Shown: positions 18,177 to 26,300 of the stretch, piece after piece
How positions within the stretch are numbered: position 1 is the first letter of the stretch
Layout: every line of letters begins with the position of its first letter
Assembly: GCA_964508655.1 (NCBI GenBank)
Contig: CAZDUO010000011.1
Location: forward strand, 1-64,000
Direction: 5' to 3'
DNA from: VBAS01 sp964508655
GTDB taxonomy: Bacteria > Bacteroidota > Bacteroidia > Chitinophagales > Chitinophagaceae
Length of the DNA stretch: 64,000 bases
Made by a program: the position numbers and the translations under genes
Notes under the pieces: model-generated
Databases searched by the model: none
The model's input: only the letters and a program-made list of their open reading frames with translations
Told to the model about the DNA's origin: nothing

Positions 18177-18418
18177 AGGGTGAGCACTTAGGATTTACTA
18201 TAAAATTAGAGCGTTTGAACGCCAGTTCTGAACAAAAACAAAAGAAGAATTTATAAAATACCAAAAACTACCCGAAGCAGTAAGTACTTCTACCTGCGGA
18301 AGCTACGTTTTCACTCCCGTGCCTGGCTTTTCGGCTGCTGCCGGGCCTTATTTTCAAAATCTTTTTCAGAATAAATCGTAGCAGCAAAAGCTGTAATTTA
18401 GCCCGCTAAATTTTTCGT

Positions 18419-18664
18419 ATGGCAAATTATCATTACGATAAATGGATTATCAAATCACTTGCAGGCTTTGTTTTGCTGGGCGGAGCTGTATTTTTTATGT
18501 ATTATTCCCTCACGCACCTGCAGGCAAAGGAAAAATGGATTCTCTTCGGTTTCATATCCGCATTCGCCTTCGCCAGCGGTGTGCTGCTGCTCAGCAGCGC
18601 TGCCGTGAATAAAGTAAAATCGGACCTCATCAAAAAACAGAAAATGCGCCAGCAGTCGGGATAA
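18419..18664 (+). CDS. small membrane protein, unknown function
   Basis: An 81-residue protein with two hydrophobic segments (about residues 13-30, GFVLLGGAVFFMYYSL, and 41-60, WILFGFISAFAFASGVLLL) and a basic C-terminal tail (KSDLIKKQKMRQQ). I do not recognise the family. Coding status is supported by an ATG start, normal composition and a hairpin topology typical of small inner-membrane proteins. It points toward the broken DUF486 gene on the other strand, with 8 bases between the ends. No function is suggested by the neighbours. Confidence 0.6.
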   Translation: MANYHYDKWIIKSLAGFVLLGGAVFFMYYSLTHLQAKEKWILFGFISAFAFASGVLLLSSAAVNKVKSDLIKKQKMRQQSG

Positions 18665-18672
18665 AAAAATTT

Positions 18673-18999
18673 TTATTTAAACATAAAATAAACGGCGCCC
18701 GGCAGGAAACCGAAACCCACCAGGTACTTACCTTGAAAAGGCTCTTTGAGGTAAACGACGGCAAAAAATGAAAATACAACCAATGTAATAATTTCCTGCA
18801 CCAGCTTCAGCTGAAAACCATTGAAGCCGCCTGCATAGCCGGCCCGGTTGGCCGGCACCATCAGGCAGTATTCAAAAAGGGCAATGAACCAGCTTAAGAC
18901 AATAGCTTTCCACAGCGGCTATCTGTCCTGTTTCAGATGATAATAGCAGGCAACCGTCATAAATACATTGGAAGCAAGAAGCAATACAACAGTTCGCAT
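18673..18999 (-). pseudogene. DUF486 family membrane protein gene interrupted by an in-frame TAG
   Basis: Read from the ATG at 18999, the frame gives MRTVVLLLASNVFMTVACYY, a stop codon TAG at 18921-18919 (codon 27), then PLWKAIVLSWFIALFEYCLM and VPANRAGY through GAVYFMFK at the end. Both halves match the DUF486 family, a ~110-residue small membrane protein of the DMT-like class with four helices, and they are in the same frame with no missing stretch. The total of 108 codons equals the family length, so a single base change (or sequencing error) is the only damage. Without readthrough the protein would be lost. Function of the family is unknown. Confidence 0.7.
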
Positions 19000-19063
19000 G
19001 CTCAATTTGTAAAGGGCATGAAAAAGTCCCGCATCGCAGGACGTAACATTCAAAATAATTTCG

Positions 19064-22000
19064 CTAATTCAAACTTCTGAAATCAACCGGCACCAGCTTG
19101 CTTACGCCGGGTTCCTGCATGGTCACTCCGTAAATAACATCCACAGCGCTCATGGTCATTTTATTGTGGGTAACGATGATGAACTGTGAGTTGCCGCTGA
19201 ACTCACGAATCATGTTGGTAAACTTGCCCACGTTGGCATCATCCAGCGGGGCATCCACCTCGTCCAGTATGCAGAAAGGCGCCGGCTTGATGAGATAAAT
19301 TGCAAACAGCAGGGCCGTGGCTGTTAAAGTACGTTCGCCGCCGCTGAGTTGTGTAAGCGAAGTGGGCCGTTTGCCTTTGGGTTTGGCTATCACATCAATC
19401 CCGGTTTCGGCCAGGTTATCCGGGTTTTCCAAAATCAAATCACACTGGTCGTCTTCAGTAAACAGGGTTTTAAATACTTTCTGAAAATTCTCCCTCACTT
19501 TATGAAATGTGTCGAGGAATTTCTGGTTGGCAGTGGCTTCCACTTCCTGGATGGTTTGCAGTAAACTTTCTTTGGCTGACACCAGGTCATTCTTTTGTTC
19601 CAGGATAAACTCATACCTTTTTTTCATTTCCTGGAAGGCTTCGATGGCAGTAGGATTTACTTCGCCAAGATTTTCCAGGCGTTTCTTCATCCGGTCGGCT
19701 TTTTCCTGGAGTTCTTCAACAGGCATATCGGAGTTCCTGGCTTCATCCAGGATATCTTCGAGCCGGATGCGGAATTCAACCTGCAATCTTTCTTTCATGC
19801 CGGCCAGCTGTAGTTTTACTTCGTTCAGTTTGTCTTTTATTTCGCCAAGCAGGTGCTCTACCAGCTCCTTGTCTTTTATTTTATGCCGGAGCAGGCTTTC
19901 TTTTTCGTTCAGCTCATTGCGGAAGTTATAGTAGGCCTGGTCGGTTTCATTCAGCTTCTGTTCTTCTTCGGCTTTTGCTTTCACCAGGCTGATGAGTTCC
20001 TCTTCTGCCTGGCGCAGTTGATTGGTGCATTGCTCCATCTGCTGTTTGTTTTCAGCCAGCAGGGCAGTATTCTGTTCTATTTGCTGTTTCAGTTCTGTCA
20101 GCTGGTTGTTTTTAAAATCCAGTTCCTGGTGCAGTGCCGCCAGTTTACTTTGCTGCTTTGTCACCTGCAGGTTGTATTCGTTGTAAATCCGGCTTGCATC
20201 ATTATAACTCACCTCATCGGTCTTAAACATTTCTTCAGCCTCACTCAGCTTTGCCGCCTGCACCTGCAGCTCTTCATTCAGCCATTTCAGTTCGTTGCGG
20301 GCAGCTTCCACTGAGCTGTGTGTCTGTTGTATCTGTGCCTGCAGTTCTTCCTGCCGCTGCTGGCCCAGGTTTTGCAGGGCGTGCAGGTTTTCCAGTTTGT
20401 TGTGAAGCGAGAATACCTGGTTAGTCAGCTCCTGTATTTCATATTCTGTATTCCTGATTGTATTTTCCCGCAGGTCTTCGTTGAAAGCAATCACTTCGTT
20501 GTGCCGCTCCTGTATCTCCTGTTTCAGCAGCTCCACCACAGCATGCTGCGAGGTAATTTCTTCCTGCAGCTTTTCAAGATTTTTTGCCCGGCCTATTTTC
20601 TTTCCTTCAAACAATCCTACGCTGCCGCCGGTTAACGAATATTTTCCTTTTACATACTTGCCGGTTTTTTCTATCACTACAAACCCGTTGCTGTTCTGCA
20701 ATGCGTCTTCATTGTCGGCAATAAATACATTGCCCAGCAAATGGTCAGCGAGATTCTTATATTTTTCCTCAACATCAATCACACTCAGCGCAGGTGTAAG
20801 GCCTTCTGGTGTATGCCCATGCATTACTTCCAAATCCTTATCATCCGTAAAATCCTGGTTCTTTATTTTATCCAGCAAAAAGAAATTCGCCTTGCCCTTT
20901 TTATTTTCATCAAGCAGGTGCACGGCCTGCAACCCTTCCGCCAGGTTGTTCACTATATAATAATTCAGGTAGGGCTCCAGCACATTTTCCAGCGCAGTGC
21001 GGTATTCTTCTTTTACATAAATGATATCGGAGAGTATCGGTGCCGTGTGATTCCAGCCTGTGTTGTTATGAAGAAATTTCACACTTTCCGGGTAACCTTC
21101 CATGGAATCAATCAGGCTTTTCAGCAGGTCGTGTTCATTTTTCTTTGCATCCAGCTTACGGTTTTCTTCAGCCAGCTTGTTGCGAAGCGTTTCAAGCAAA
21201 GCCTGGGTTTGCAGTATCTGCTCCTTGGTGTATTCGTGGTGTTTTTGCAGTTGCTCAAGGTCGGTTCGCTTTATTTTCAGTTCTTTTTCTCTCAGGTAAA
21301 GCTCATCGGCCAGCTGCTTGCGCTGCAGGTCACGCTGAATTTTATCATCATCAATTTGCTGAATGGCCCGTGTCAGGTTATGGATGGACGTATCGGCAAT
21401 AGCCACCTTTTTTTCCGCCTCAAACTGGCTGCGCTGTACCTGCTGGTATTCGGCACGAAGCCCGTCGAGCAGGGTTCTTTTCTCATCCATCAGCATTCGC
21501 TTTGCATCCATTTCATTGCGCAGCAACTGCAACTGTTCATGCATGGAGGTTATCATTTTTTCTTCTTCCGCTGCCTGCGCTTTGGTAAAAGCGATGCTTT
21601 CTTCAATCCCCTGCAACTGGCCTTCCGCCCGAGAAAGAAAATCCTGCAGTCCGCTTTCTTTTTCTCCCAGGTGCTCCAGCCGCTGCGAAACAAGATTTTT
21701 TTCATTTTCCCTGGTACGCACAGCCTGGAGCAGTTCATTATAGGCATGCTGTTTTGCCTGCAGTTCTTTTTCCTTTTCAATAAAGGTTAACTTATCCCGT
21801 TCCAATGCAGCTTCGTCGCCGGCAATTTCTGCTTCCAGTTTCAGGCGTTTGTCTGTTTCGGCTTCATGCTGACCATTCAGTTCTTTATAGGTAAGATTAA
21901 AACTTTCCAGTGCCGCTTTTGCCAGCTCCACACTTACCTCGCGGTAATCTTTTTTTACCTCGTAATATTTTTCTGCCTTTTTTGCCTGGCTTTCGAGTGT

Positions 22001-22609
22001 CTTCAACTGGTTGTTTATTTCAAACAGCAGGTCTTCAATACGGGCCAGGTCCAGCTCAGTGGCATCCAGCTTCAGCCTGGCTTCTTTCTTTCTTGTTTTG
22101 TAAATAGAAATACCGGCGGCCTGCTCCAGCATGCGCCGGCGGCTGTTTTCTTTATCTTTTATCAAATCATCCACCATAGCCAGTTCGATGATGGCATACG
22201 AATCGGTGGACACACCGGTGTCCATAAAAAGATTCTGAATGTCTTTAAGGCGGCACTGCACATCATTCAGGCGGTATTCGCTTTCGCCGCTTTTATAAAA
22301 CTTGCGGGTAATGGTAACGGTGCTGAACTCAGTAGGCAGCAGGTTCTTTGTGTTTTCAAATGTGAGGCTCACTTCTGCAAGTCCCGAAGCAGAACGGCTT
22401 TTGGAGCCATTGAACACAAGGCTCTCCAGGTTTTCGCTGCGCAGATGGCTTATCTTTTGTTCGCCGATAACCCAGCGTATACTGTCTACAATATTTGATT
22501 TTCCGCATCCATTGGGGCCTACGATTCCGGTTACACTGTCATCAAAATTGACAATGGTTTTATCAGCAAAACTTTTAAATCCTTTGATTTCAAGACTTTT
22601 TAGGCGCAC
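19064..22609 (-). CDS. smc: chromosome segregation ATPase SMC
   Basis: About 1181 residues with full SMC architecture. The N-terminal ATPase half holds Walker A GPNGCGKSN (residues ~32-40). Long coiled coils surround a hinge (residues ~500-660, with YSLTGGSVGLFEGKKIGRA). The C-terminal half carries the signature LSGGERTLTATALLFAIY and Walker B PFCILDEVDAPLDDAN. The GTG at 22609 is preferred as start because it gives MRLKSLEIKGFKSFADKT, the usual SMC beginning; a TTG two codons upstream is the other in-frame option, and the nearby ATG at 22619 is out of frame. SMC with ScpA and ScpB condenses and helps to separate chromosomes. No scp gene is in the window. Confidence 0.95.
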   Translation of the reverse strand: MRLKSLEIKGFKSFADKTIVNFDDSVTGIVGPNGCGKSNIVDSIRWVIGEQKISHLRSENLESLVFNGSKSRSASGLAEVSLTFENTKNLLPTEFSTVTITRKFYKSGESEYRLNDVQCRLKDIQNLFMDTGVSTDSYAIIELAMVDDLIKDKENSRRRMLEQAAGISIYKTRKKEARLKLDATELDLARIEDLLFEINNQLKTLESQAKKAEKYYEVKKDYREVSVELAKAALESFNLTYKELNGQHEAETDKRLKLEAEIAGDEAALERDKLTFIEKEKELQAKQHAYNELLQAVRTRENEKNLVSQRLEHLGEKESGLQDFLSRAEGQLQGIEESIAFTKAQAAEEEKMITSMHEQLQLLRNEMDAKRMLMDEKRTLLDGLRAEYQQVQRSQFEAEKKVAIADTSIHNLTRAIQQIDDDKIQRDLQRKQLADELYLREKELKIKRTDLEQLQKHHEYTKEQILQTQALLETLRNKLAEENRKLDAKKNEHDLLKSLIDSMEGYPESVKFLHNNTGWNHTAPILSDIIYVKEEYRTALENVLEPYLNYYIVNNLAEGLQAVHLLDENKKGKANFFLLDKIKNQDFTDDKDLEVMHGHTPEGLTPALSVIDVEEKYKNLADHLLGNVFIADNEDALQNSNGFVVIEKTGKYVKGKYSLTGGSVGLFEGKKIGRAKNLEKLQEEITSQHAVVELLKQEIQERHNEVIAFNEDLRENTIRNTEYEIQELTNQVFSLHNKLENLHALQNLGQQRQEELQAQIQQTHSSVEAARNELKWLNEELQVQAAKLSEAEEMFKTDEVSYNDASRIYNEYNLQVTKQQSKLAALHQELDFKNNQLTELKQQIEQNTALLAENKQQMEQCTNQLRQAEEELISLVKAKAEEEQKLNETDQAYYNFRNELNEKESLLRHKIKDKELVEHLLGEIKDKLNEVKLQLAGMKERLQVEFRIRLEDILDEARNSDMPVEELQEKADRMKKRLENLGEVNPTAIEAFQEMKKRYEFILEQKNDLVSAKESLLQTIQEVEATANQKFLDTFHKVRENFQKVFKTLFTEDDQCDLILENPDNLAETGIDVIAKPKGKRPTSLTQLSGGERTLTATALLFAIYLIKPAPFCILDEVDAPLDDANVGKFTNMIREFSGNSQFIIVTHNKMTMSAVDVIYGVTMQEPGVSKLVPVDFRSLN

Positions 22610-22615
22610 GGGCAA

Positions 22616-22948
22616 TCATTTTATTCTGGCGAATATAACCTGCAAAAACCATTTGTAAAACAAGGAATTATTCACAGTACCGGGAAAAGTCACCAGGGTT
22701 TTTCGGGGGTTATACCGCCACCGTTTATAGCTGCAAATTTGCCCCGGCAAACCGGATAATTTCAGAGGGGGCTGCAGGTATTGAAAATTTTATCAGTGAC
22801 CTTTTTATTAGTTGCTTTGCTTCTTTGACAGGTGCCGTGGGAGTAAACAATAGTCAAATTCTTCATATCAAAATTATTTTACTTCGGCCCGATTGCATTA
22901 ATTTCGGCTCACCTTTGAAACGACCACACCGCTTCAAACCAATGATGC
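22616..22948. other. intergenic region between smc and the usp gene
   Basis: This 333-base AT-rich stretch separates two divergent genes and must hold both promoters. I see no convincing full promoter match, hairpin or small gene. Only weak -7-like boxes occur, such as the ACCTTTG at 22911-22917 in front of the stress-protein gene. Confidence 0.4.
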
Positions 22949-23734
22949 ATGAAGACAGTAATTATTCCGGTAGATTTTTCCGAAACTTCGCTGAATGCCG
23001 CCCGCTATGCCGCCGCCATGCTGAGCGGTAAAAAAGATGCCGGCATCATACTTTATCACATGTATTCCGATGCGGATGAGTATGAAATGGCAGGCACTTA
23101 CCTTGAGAGCCTGAAAAATGAATTACTGACAAAAGGTGACAAAGTGATAGAATGCATCCGCGAACGCGGCGACGACCTGATTGACTGCCTGGAAAGACTA
23201 GCCTACCAGAAAACCGCCACGCTGATTGTCATGGGCATTACCGGTAAGTCGGCTTTCCGGCAGGCGCTTATCGGAAGCAATACACTGAAAATTGCTATGC
23301 GGGATGTATGTCCTGTATTGATTGTGCCGCCGCAGGCTGCTTATAATGGAGTGAAAAACGTGGCCCTGGCTTCCGATTTTAAAGATGTGGAAACAGTGAC
23401 GCCGGTTATTTATTTAAAAGCCATATTGGATTTTTTCAAACCCAATCTGCACATTGTAAATGTAAACAGCGAAATACATGTGGCGCTGAATGAAGAATTA
23501 AAAAACGAAAAAGCATGGATGGCGCAGCAGTTTAGCGAATACAACCCCGAATTTTACTTTATTACCACTTTCGATTTTCACGAAACCATCGAATTGTTTG
23601 TGAAAGACCAGAATATTGATATGGTGATTACTGTTCCCCGCAATCATACTTTTTACGACTCTGTTTTCAAAAAAAGCGCCACTAAAAAGCTGGCTTTTCA
23701 TAGTACTATACCGGTACTGGCTGCACATGAATGA
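22949..23734 (+). CDS. universal stress protein, tandem UspA domains
   Basis: A 261-residue protein with two Usp domains in tandem. The first begins MKTVIIPVDFSETSLNAARY and contains the nucleotide-binding glycine motif VMGITGKSAFRQALIGSNT (GxxG...GS) followed by CPVLIVPP. The second (from KNVALASDFKDVET, residue ~135) is degenerate and lacks a clear glycine motif, though it ends in the usual IPVLAAHE strand. Such two-domain proteins are common in Bacteroidota and bind ATP or AMP during stress or energy limitation. The gene is monocistronic, divergent from smc. Confidence 0.9.
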   Translation: MKTVIIPVDFSETSLNAARYAAAMLSGKKDAGIILYHMYSDADEYEMAGTYLESLKNELLTKGDKVIECIRERGDDLIDCLERLAYQKTATLIVMGITGKSAFRQALIGSNTLKIAMRDVCPVLIVPPQAAYNGVKNVALASDFKDVETVTPVIYLKAILDFFKPNLHIVNVNSEIHVALNEELKNEKAWMAQQFSEYNPEFYFITTFDFHETIELFVKDQNIDMVITVPRNHTFYDSVFKKSATKKLAFHSTIPVLAAHE

Positions 23735-23904
23735 CCTTGTTTTCAGCCGCATTTTTTGCTAACGTCCATTAGGTTTTCCGGCTTTGTTTTTTTAGATTTG
23801 TCGCTCCAAAAAAAAGTTGCTGCATCAATTTTTTGCCGCTCTTACCTAACCCCGGCGGCTTATCTTCAAAGATTTTTTTGATGTGGTTTCAGTAAAAGAA
23901 AGGT

Positions 23905-24852
23905 ATGAGGAATATCAAGCTGATTGAAGTGCCTTCAGAAATAGGGGCGGGCACCCGTGGCGCCAGCCTGGGCGTGGAAGCCATAAAAATTGCCGCCATG
24001 GATTTCATGAGCAATTTCTTTATCCATTTTCCTTCAGAAAAAATTCCGCATGAAAACAAGCTGCTGTACGAACCGATTGAATCGCCTTATGCCAAGCGGG
24101 TAAAAGGCATTTACTCCATGTATGAAAAAGTAGGCAAGTCTGTTTCTGAAACTATTAAAAACAATTTCTTTCCCGTGGTTTTAAGCGGCGATCACAGCAT
24201 TGCCGGCGCCACCATTGCGGGTATTAAAATGGCAAAACCGAAGAGCAAGCTTGGGGTAATATGGATTGATGCACATGCCGACCTGCATACCCCATACACT
24301 ACCCCTTCAGGCAATGTGCATGGTATGCCAATGGCTGTCACGCTGGGAGAAGATAATAAAGACTGCGCCGTACATAAGCTGGATGAAGACACAAAAAAAT
24401 ACTGGGAACAACTAAAGCACATTGGCAAAATTTCACCCAAAGTGCTGCCCGAAGACGTGGTACTGATTTCAACACGAGATTATGAAAAAGAGGAAAAATA
24501 CCTGATTGATAAACATAATATAAAACTTATTAGCACCAAGGAGGTGCGCAGCAAGGGGCCGGAAAATGTAGTGCGATCGGTAATCCGTTATCTTGATGAC
24601 TGCACTGATATTTATATCAGCTTCGATGTAGATTCTCTCGATGCTTCCATTACCCGCGGCACCGGCACGCCGGTGAGCAACGGGCTGAGAGAAAGGGAAG
24701 CTGAAGACCTGATAAGCAAATTCATGCACAACCGCAAAGTCTGTTGTTTTGAAATAACCGAAGTAAATCCCACGCTGGATAAAGAAAACCTGATGGCCGA
24801 AATCGCTTTTAATATTCTGCAGCGAAGTGTGAATGTGCTGATGATGAACTGA
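23905..24852 (+). CDS. arginase/agmatinase family ureohydrolase (probably arginase)
   Basis: A 315-residue ureohydrolase. The binuclear manganese ligands are visible in order: His in SGDHSIAGATIAGIK, DAHADLHTP, and SFDVDSLDASITRGTGTP near residues 237-255. The SxxGN-like segment PSGNVHGMP after the second metal motif is where arginases bind the alpha-amino and carboxyl groups of arginine, which favours arginase over agmatinase. It would hydrolyse L-arginine to ornithine and urea. It stands alone between the usp gene and a convergent RmlD-like gene. The substrate is inferred; formimidoylglutamase or guanidinobutyrase cannot be fully excluded. Confidence 0.85.
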   Translation: MRNIKLIEVPSEIGAGTRGASLGVEAIKIAAMDFMSNFFIHFPSEKIPHENKLLYEPIESPYAKRVKGIYSMYEKVGKSVSETIKNNFFPVVLSGDHSIAGATIAGIKMAKPKSKLGVIWIDAHADLHTPYTTPSGNVHGMPMAVTLGEDNKDCAVHKLDEDTKKYWEQLKHIGKISPKVLPEDVVLISTRDYEKEEKYLIDKHNIKLISTKEVRSKGPENVVRSVIRYLDDCTDIYISFDVDSLDASITRGTGTPVSNGLREREAEDLISKFMHNRKVCCFEITEVNPTLDKENLMAEIAFNILQRSVNVLMMN

Positions 24853-24875
24853 CCGGCGATTTTATGCAATGAATT

Positions 24876-25766
24876 TTATTCCTTAAAAGTTTTTCGCAGC
24901 CCTTCCTCAAAACTTAGCGGCTCATAACCGAGTTCTTTTCTTGCTTTCTCAATTACAAACCCGGTTTTCGGAGGTCGTTTGGCGGGTTGGGTAAATCCGG
25001 CAGCCGTTACCCGTTTGATAAGTTTATTGTCATACCCGAGAAAAGCAGCTGTTTTCACCGCCATCTGGTAAGGAGTTAAAAAATCTTTCCCCGAGATATG
25101 GAAAATACCAATGGCTTTTTTCTCAATAATTGAAACTATCCCGTCAGCAAGGTCTTCCACATATGTCGGGGTTCGCCATTGGTCGTCTACTACGCTGTAC
25201 TCCTCCGTCTTCTCCAGTTTTTCTTTTACTATACTAAAAAAATTGTTGCGTCCTGAATGATTTTTACCATACACCAGCACCGTTCTTACAATTGCACAGC
25301 CATACTCATATTCTTTCACTGCTTCTTCTGCTTCCAGTTTTGTTTTGCCGTAATAATTTACAGGAGCCGGTTTCGCATCTTCACTGTACATGCCGCTTTC
25401 ACCGTCAAAAACAAAATCGGTGGAAAGAAAAATGAAAAAGCATTTGTATTCAGCGGCAGTGATGAGCAGGTGAACCGTGCCCTCCACATTCACCAGGTAA
25501 GCCTGCATCTGGTTCAGTTCACATTCATCGGGCCGGCTCATAGCGCCGCAGTGAACCACCACAGCGGGTTTAGCTTGTTCAAAAACATCATGCACTGAGT
25601 AGGGGTCGGTAAAATCCATCGGCACGTAATGAAAATTTTTGTTGCCGGTAAAAGGCAGGCGGCATTCACCCTTGCCGGTGGCAATGACGGAATAATTTTT
25701 TGCCAGTAATTTTTCTGCCAGATAATACCCAAGAAAACCATTGGCGCCGGTGATGAGGATATTCAT
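24876..25766 (-). CDS. RmlD-like NAD(P)-dependent sugar reductase/epimerase (SDR)
   Basis: A 296-residue extended short-chain dehydrogenase. The nucleotide-binding motif is NILITGANGFLGYYLAEKLL at the very N-terminus. The catalytic Tyr-Lys pair is in YYGKTKLEAEEA (residues ~138-148), and FIFLSTDFVFDGESGMYSED is the RmlD-like strand. Length and motifs match dTDP-4-dehydrorhamnose reductase and relatives, which complete dTDP-rhamnose for cell-surface glycans. No rmlABC gene lies nearby, so the exact substrate is uncertain. The start codon lies only one base beyond the T-tract of the tRNA-Arg terminator on the same strand, so its own transcription probably begins close to or inside the tRNA unit. 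Confidence 0.8.
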   Translation of the reverse strand: MNILITGANGFLGYYLAEKLLAKNYSVIATGKGECRLPFTGNKNFHYVPMDFTDPYSVHDVFEQAKPAVVVHCGAMSRPDECELNQMQAYLVNVEGTVHLLITAAEYKCFFIFLSTDFVFDGESGMYSEDAKPAPVNYYGKTKLEAEEAVKEYEYGCAIVRTVLVYGKNHSGRNNFFSIVKEKLEKTEEYSVVDDQWRTPTYVEDLADGIVSIIEKKAIGIFHISGKDFLTPYQMAVKTAAFLGYDNKLIKRVTAAGFTQPAKRPPKTGFVIEKARKELGYEPLSFEEGLRKTFKE

Positions 25767-25791
25767 AAAAATGCCCCCGAATTTAGGGGGC
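25767..25791 (-). terminator. terminator downstream of tRNA-Arg
   Basis: On the minus strand a 6-bp GC stem (GCCCCC with GGGGGC, 25786-25791 with 25773-25778) and a 7-base loop precede TTTTT at 25771-25767. It ends the tRNA transcription unit just in front of the RmlD-like start codon. Confidence 0.75.
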
Positions 25792-25793
25792 TT

Positions 25794-25870
25794 TGGTGAT
25801 CCCGTCAGGATTCAAACCTGAAACCTTCTGATCCGTAGTCAGATGCTCTATTCAGTTGAGCTACGGGACC
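25794..25870 (-). tRNA. tRNA-Arg (anticodon ACG)
   Basis: A complete cloverleaf can be folded on the minus strand: acceptor GGTCCCG with CGGGATC (one G-U pair), D-arm GCTC/GAGC, anticodon stem TCTGA/TCAGA with loop CTACGGA giving anticodon ACG, and T-arm TCAGG/CCTGA with loop TTTGAAT. Discriminator A and an encoded CCA end the gene. ACG is normally edited to ICG by TadA and reads CGU, CGC and CGA. Its 5' half is repeated, with high identity, in the array upstream. Confidence 0.95.
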
Positions 25871-25883
25871 AATATTTTTTTCT

Positions 25884-25983
25884 NNNNNNNNNNNNNNNNN
25901 NNNNNNNNNNNNNNNNNNNNNNNNNNNNNNNNNNNNNNNNNNNNNNNNNNNNNNNNNNNNNNNNNNNNNNNNNNNNNNNNNNN
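25884..25983. other. assembly gap of 100 N inside the tRNA-like repeat array
   Basis: Exactly 100 N, the usual placeholder for a gap of unknown size. The bases before it (ending AATATTTTTTTCT) and after it (starting CTCCTGCCCGTTG) join to give exactly the unit junction seen at 26147-26172. The assembler therefore broke inside the repeat, and the true number of units is unknown. Confidence 0.95.
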
Positions 25984-26058
25984 CTCCTGCCCGTTGACCA
26001 ACCTGAATCCTTCCCGACGCTGTAGTCGGGATGCTCTACCCAGTTGAGCTACGGGACC
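25984..26058 (-). repeat. tRNA-like repeat unit A (cut by the gap)
   Basis: On the minus strand the unit begins with the 5' half of the tRNA-Arg (acceptor strand GGTCCCGTA and D-arm) with two base changes in the D-loop. The anticodon arm is replaced by a 7-bp hairpin TCCCGAC/GTCGGGA with loop TACAGC. A degenerate T-arm region without the 3' T-stem or CCA follows. Its spacer toward the tRNA is lost in the N run. Confidence 0.8.
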
Positions 26059-26146
26059 AATATTTTTCTCTCTCCTTCCCGTTGACCAACCTGAATCCTT
26101 CCCGACGTTGTAGTCGGGATGCTCTATTCAGTTGAGCTACGGGACC
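26059..26146 (-). repeat. tRNA-like repeat unit B (88 bases)
   Basis: The best preserved unit. 26118-26146 is identical, over 29 bases, to the 5' half of the tRNA-Arg (25842-25870). The middle hairpin is TCCCGAC/GTCGGGA with loop TACAAC, in place of the anticodon arm. The 3' part still carries TTCAGGTT of the T-arm but has lost the pairing strand. An AT-rich spacer of about 13 bases (26059-26071) leads to the next unit. Confidence 0.85.
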
Positions 26147-26249
26147 AATATTTTTTTCTCTCCTGCCCGTTGACCAACCTGAATCCTTCCCGACGCTGTA
26201 GTCGGGATGCTCTATTCTCCCGATAGCTATCGGGATGAGCTACGGGACC
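26147..26249 (-). repeat. tRNA-like repeat unit C with palindrome in the D-arm (103 bases)
   Basis: The same unit as B, except that 5 bases of the D-loop are replaced by 20 bases containing a perfect 18-base palindrome, TCCCGATAGCTATCGGGA (26218-26235). This makes the unit 15 bases longer. The middle hairpin TCCCGAC/GTCGGGA is also present, so this unit contains two TCCCGA-type hairpins. Confidence 0.85.
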
Positions 26250-26260
26250 TCTGCGGGCCT

Positions 26261-26298
26261 GCCCGCCGAAGCCCTGAACATTCAGGGCGCAGGCGGGC
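26261..26298 (-). repeat. GC-rich bipartite hairpin at the head of the array
   Basis: GCCCGCC (26261-26267) pairs with GGCGGGC (26292-26298). Inside it, after a 3+3 internal loop, GCCCTGAA pairs with TTCAGGGC around a 2-base turn. The 15-bp structure lies exactly where transcription from the minus-strand promoter at 26301-26331 should begin. The layout resembles a short interspersed palindromic element. Confidence 0.75.
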
Positions 26299-26300
26299 GG

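Noticed and set aside
22617..22619. ATG at 22619 as the smc start
   Set aside because: It is out of frame with the SMC sequence; GTG at 22609 gives the family start.
19349..22658. Many long plus-strand frames opposite smc
   Set aside because: They are antisense shadows of the coiled-coil codon pattern; the minus-strand SMC frame is complete.
25843..26047. Two short reading frames that run across the N gap
   Set aside because: They consist mostly of undefined residues and overlap the tRNA and its repeats.
25984..26249. The direct repeats looked like a CRISPR array
   Set aside because: Units are 75-103 bases and almost identical over their whole length, with no variable spacers; they derive from tRNA-Arg.
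25794..26249. Integration scar (att site duplication) of a mobile element at the tRNA gene
   Set aside because: Integrases duplicate the 3' part of a tRNA; here the 5' half is repeated, in tandem, and no integrase gene is near.
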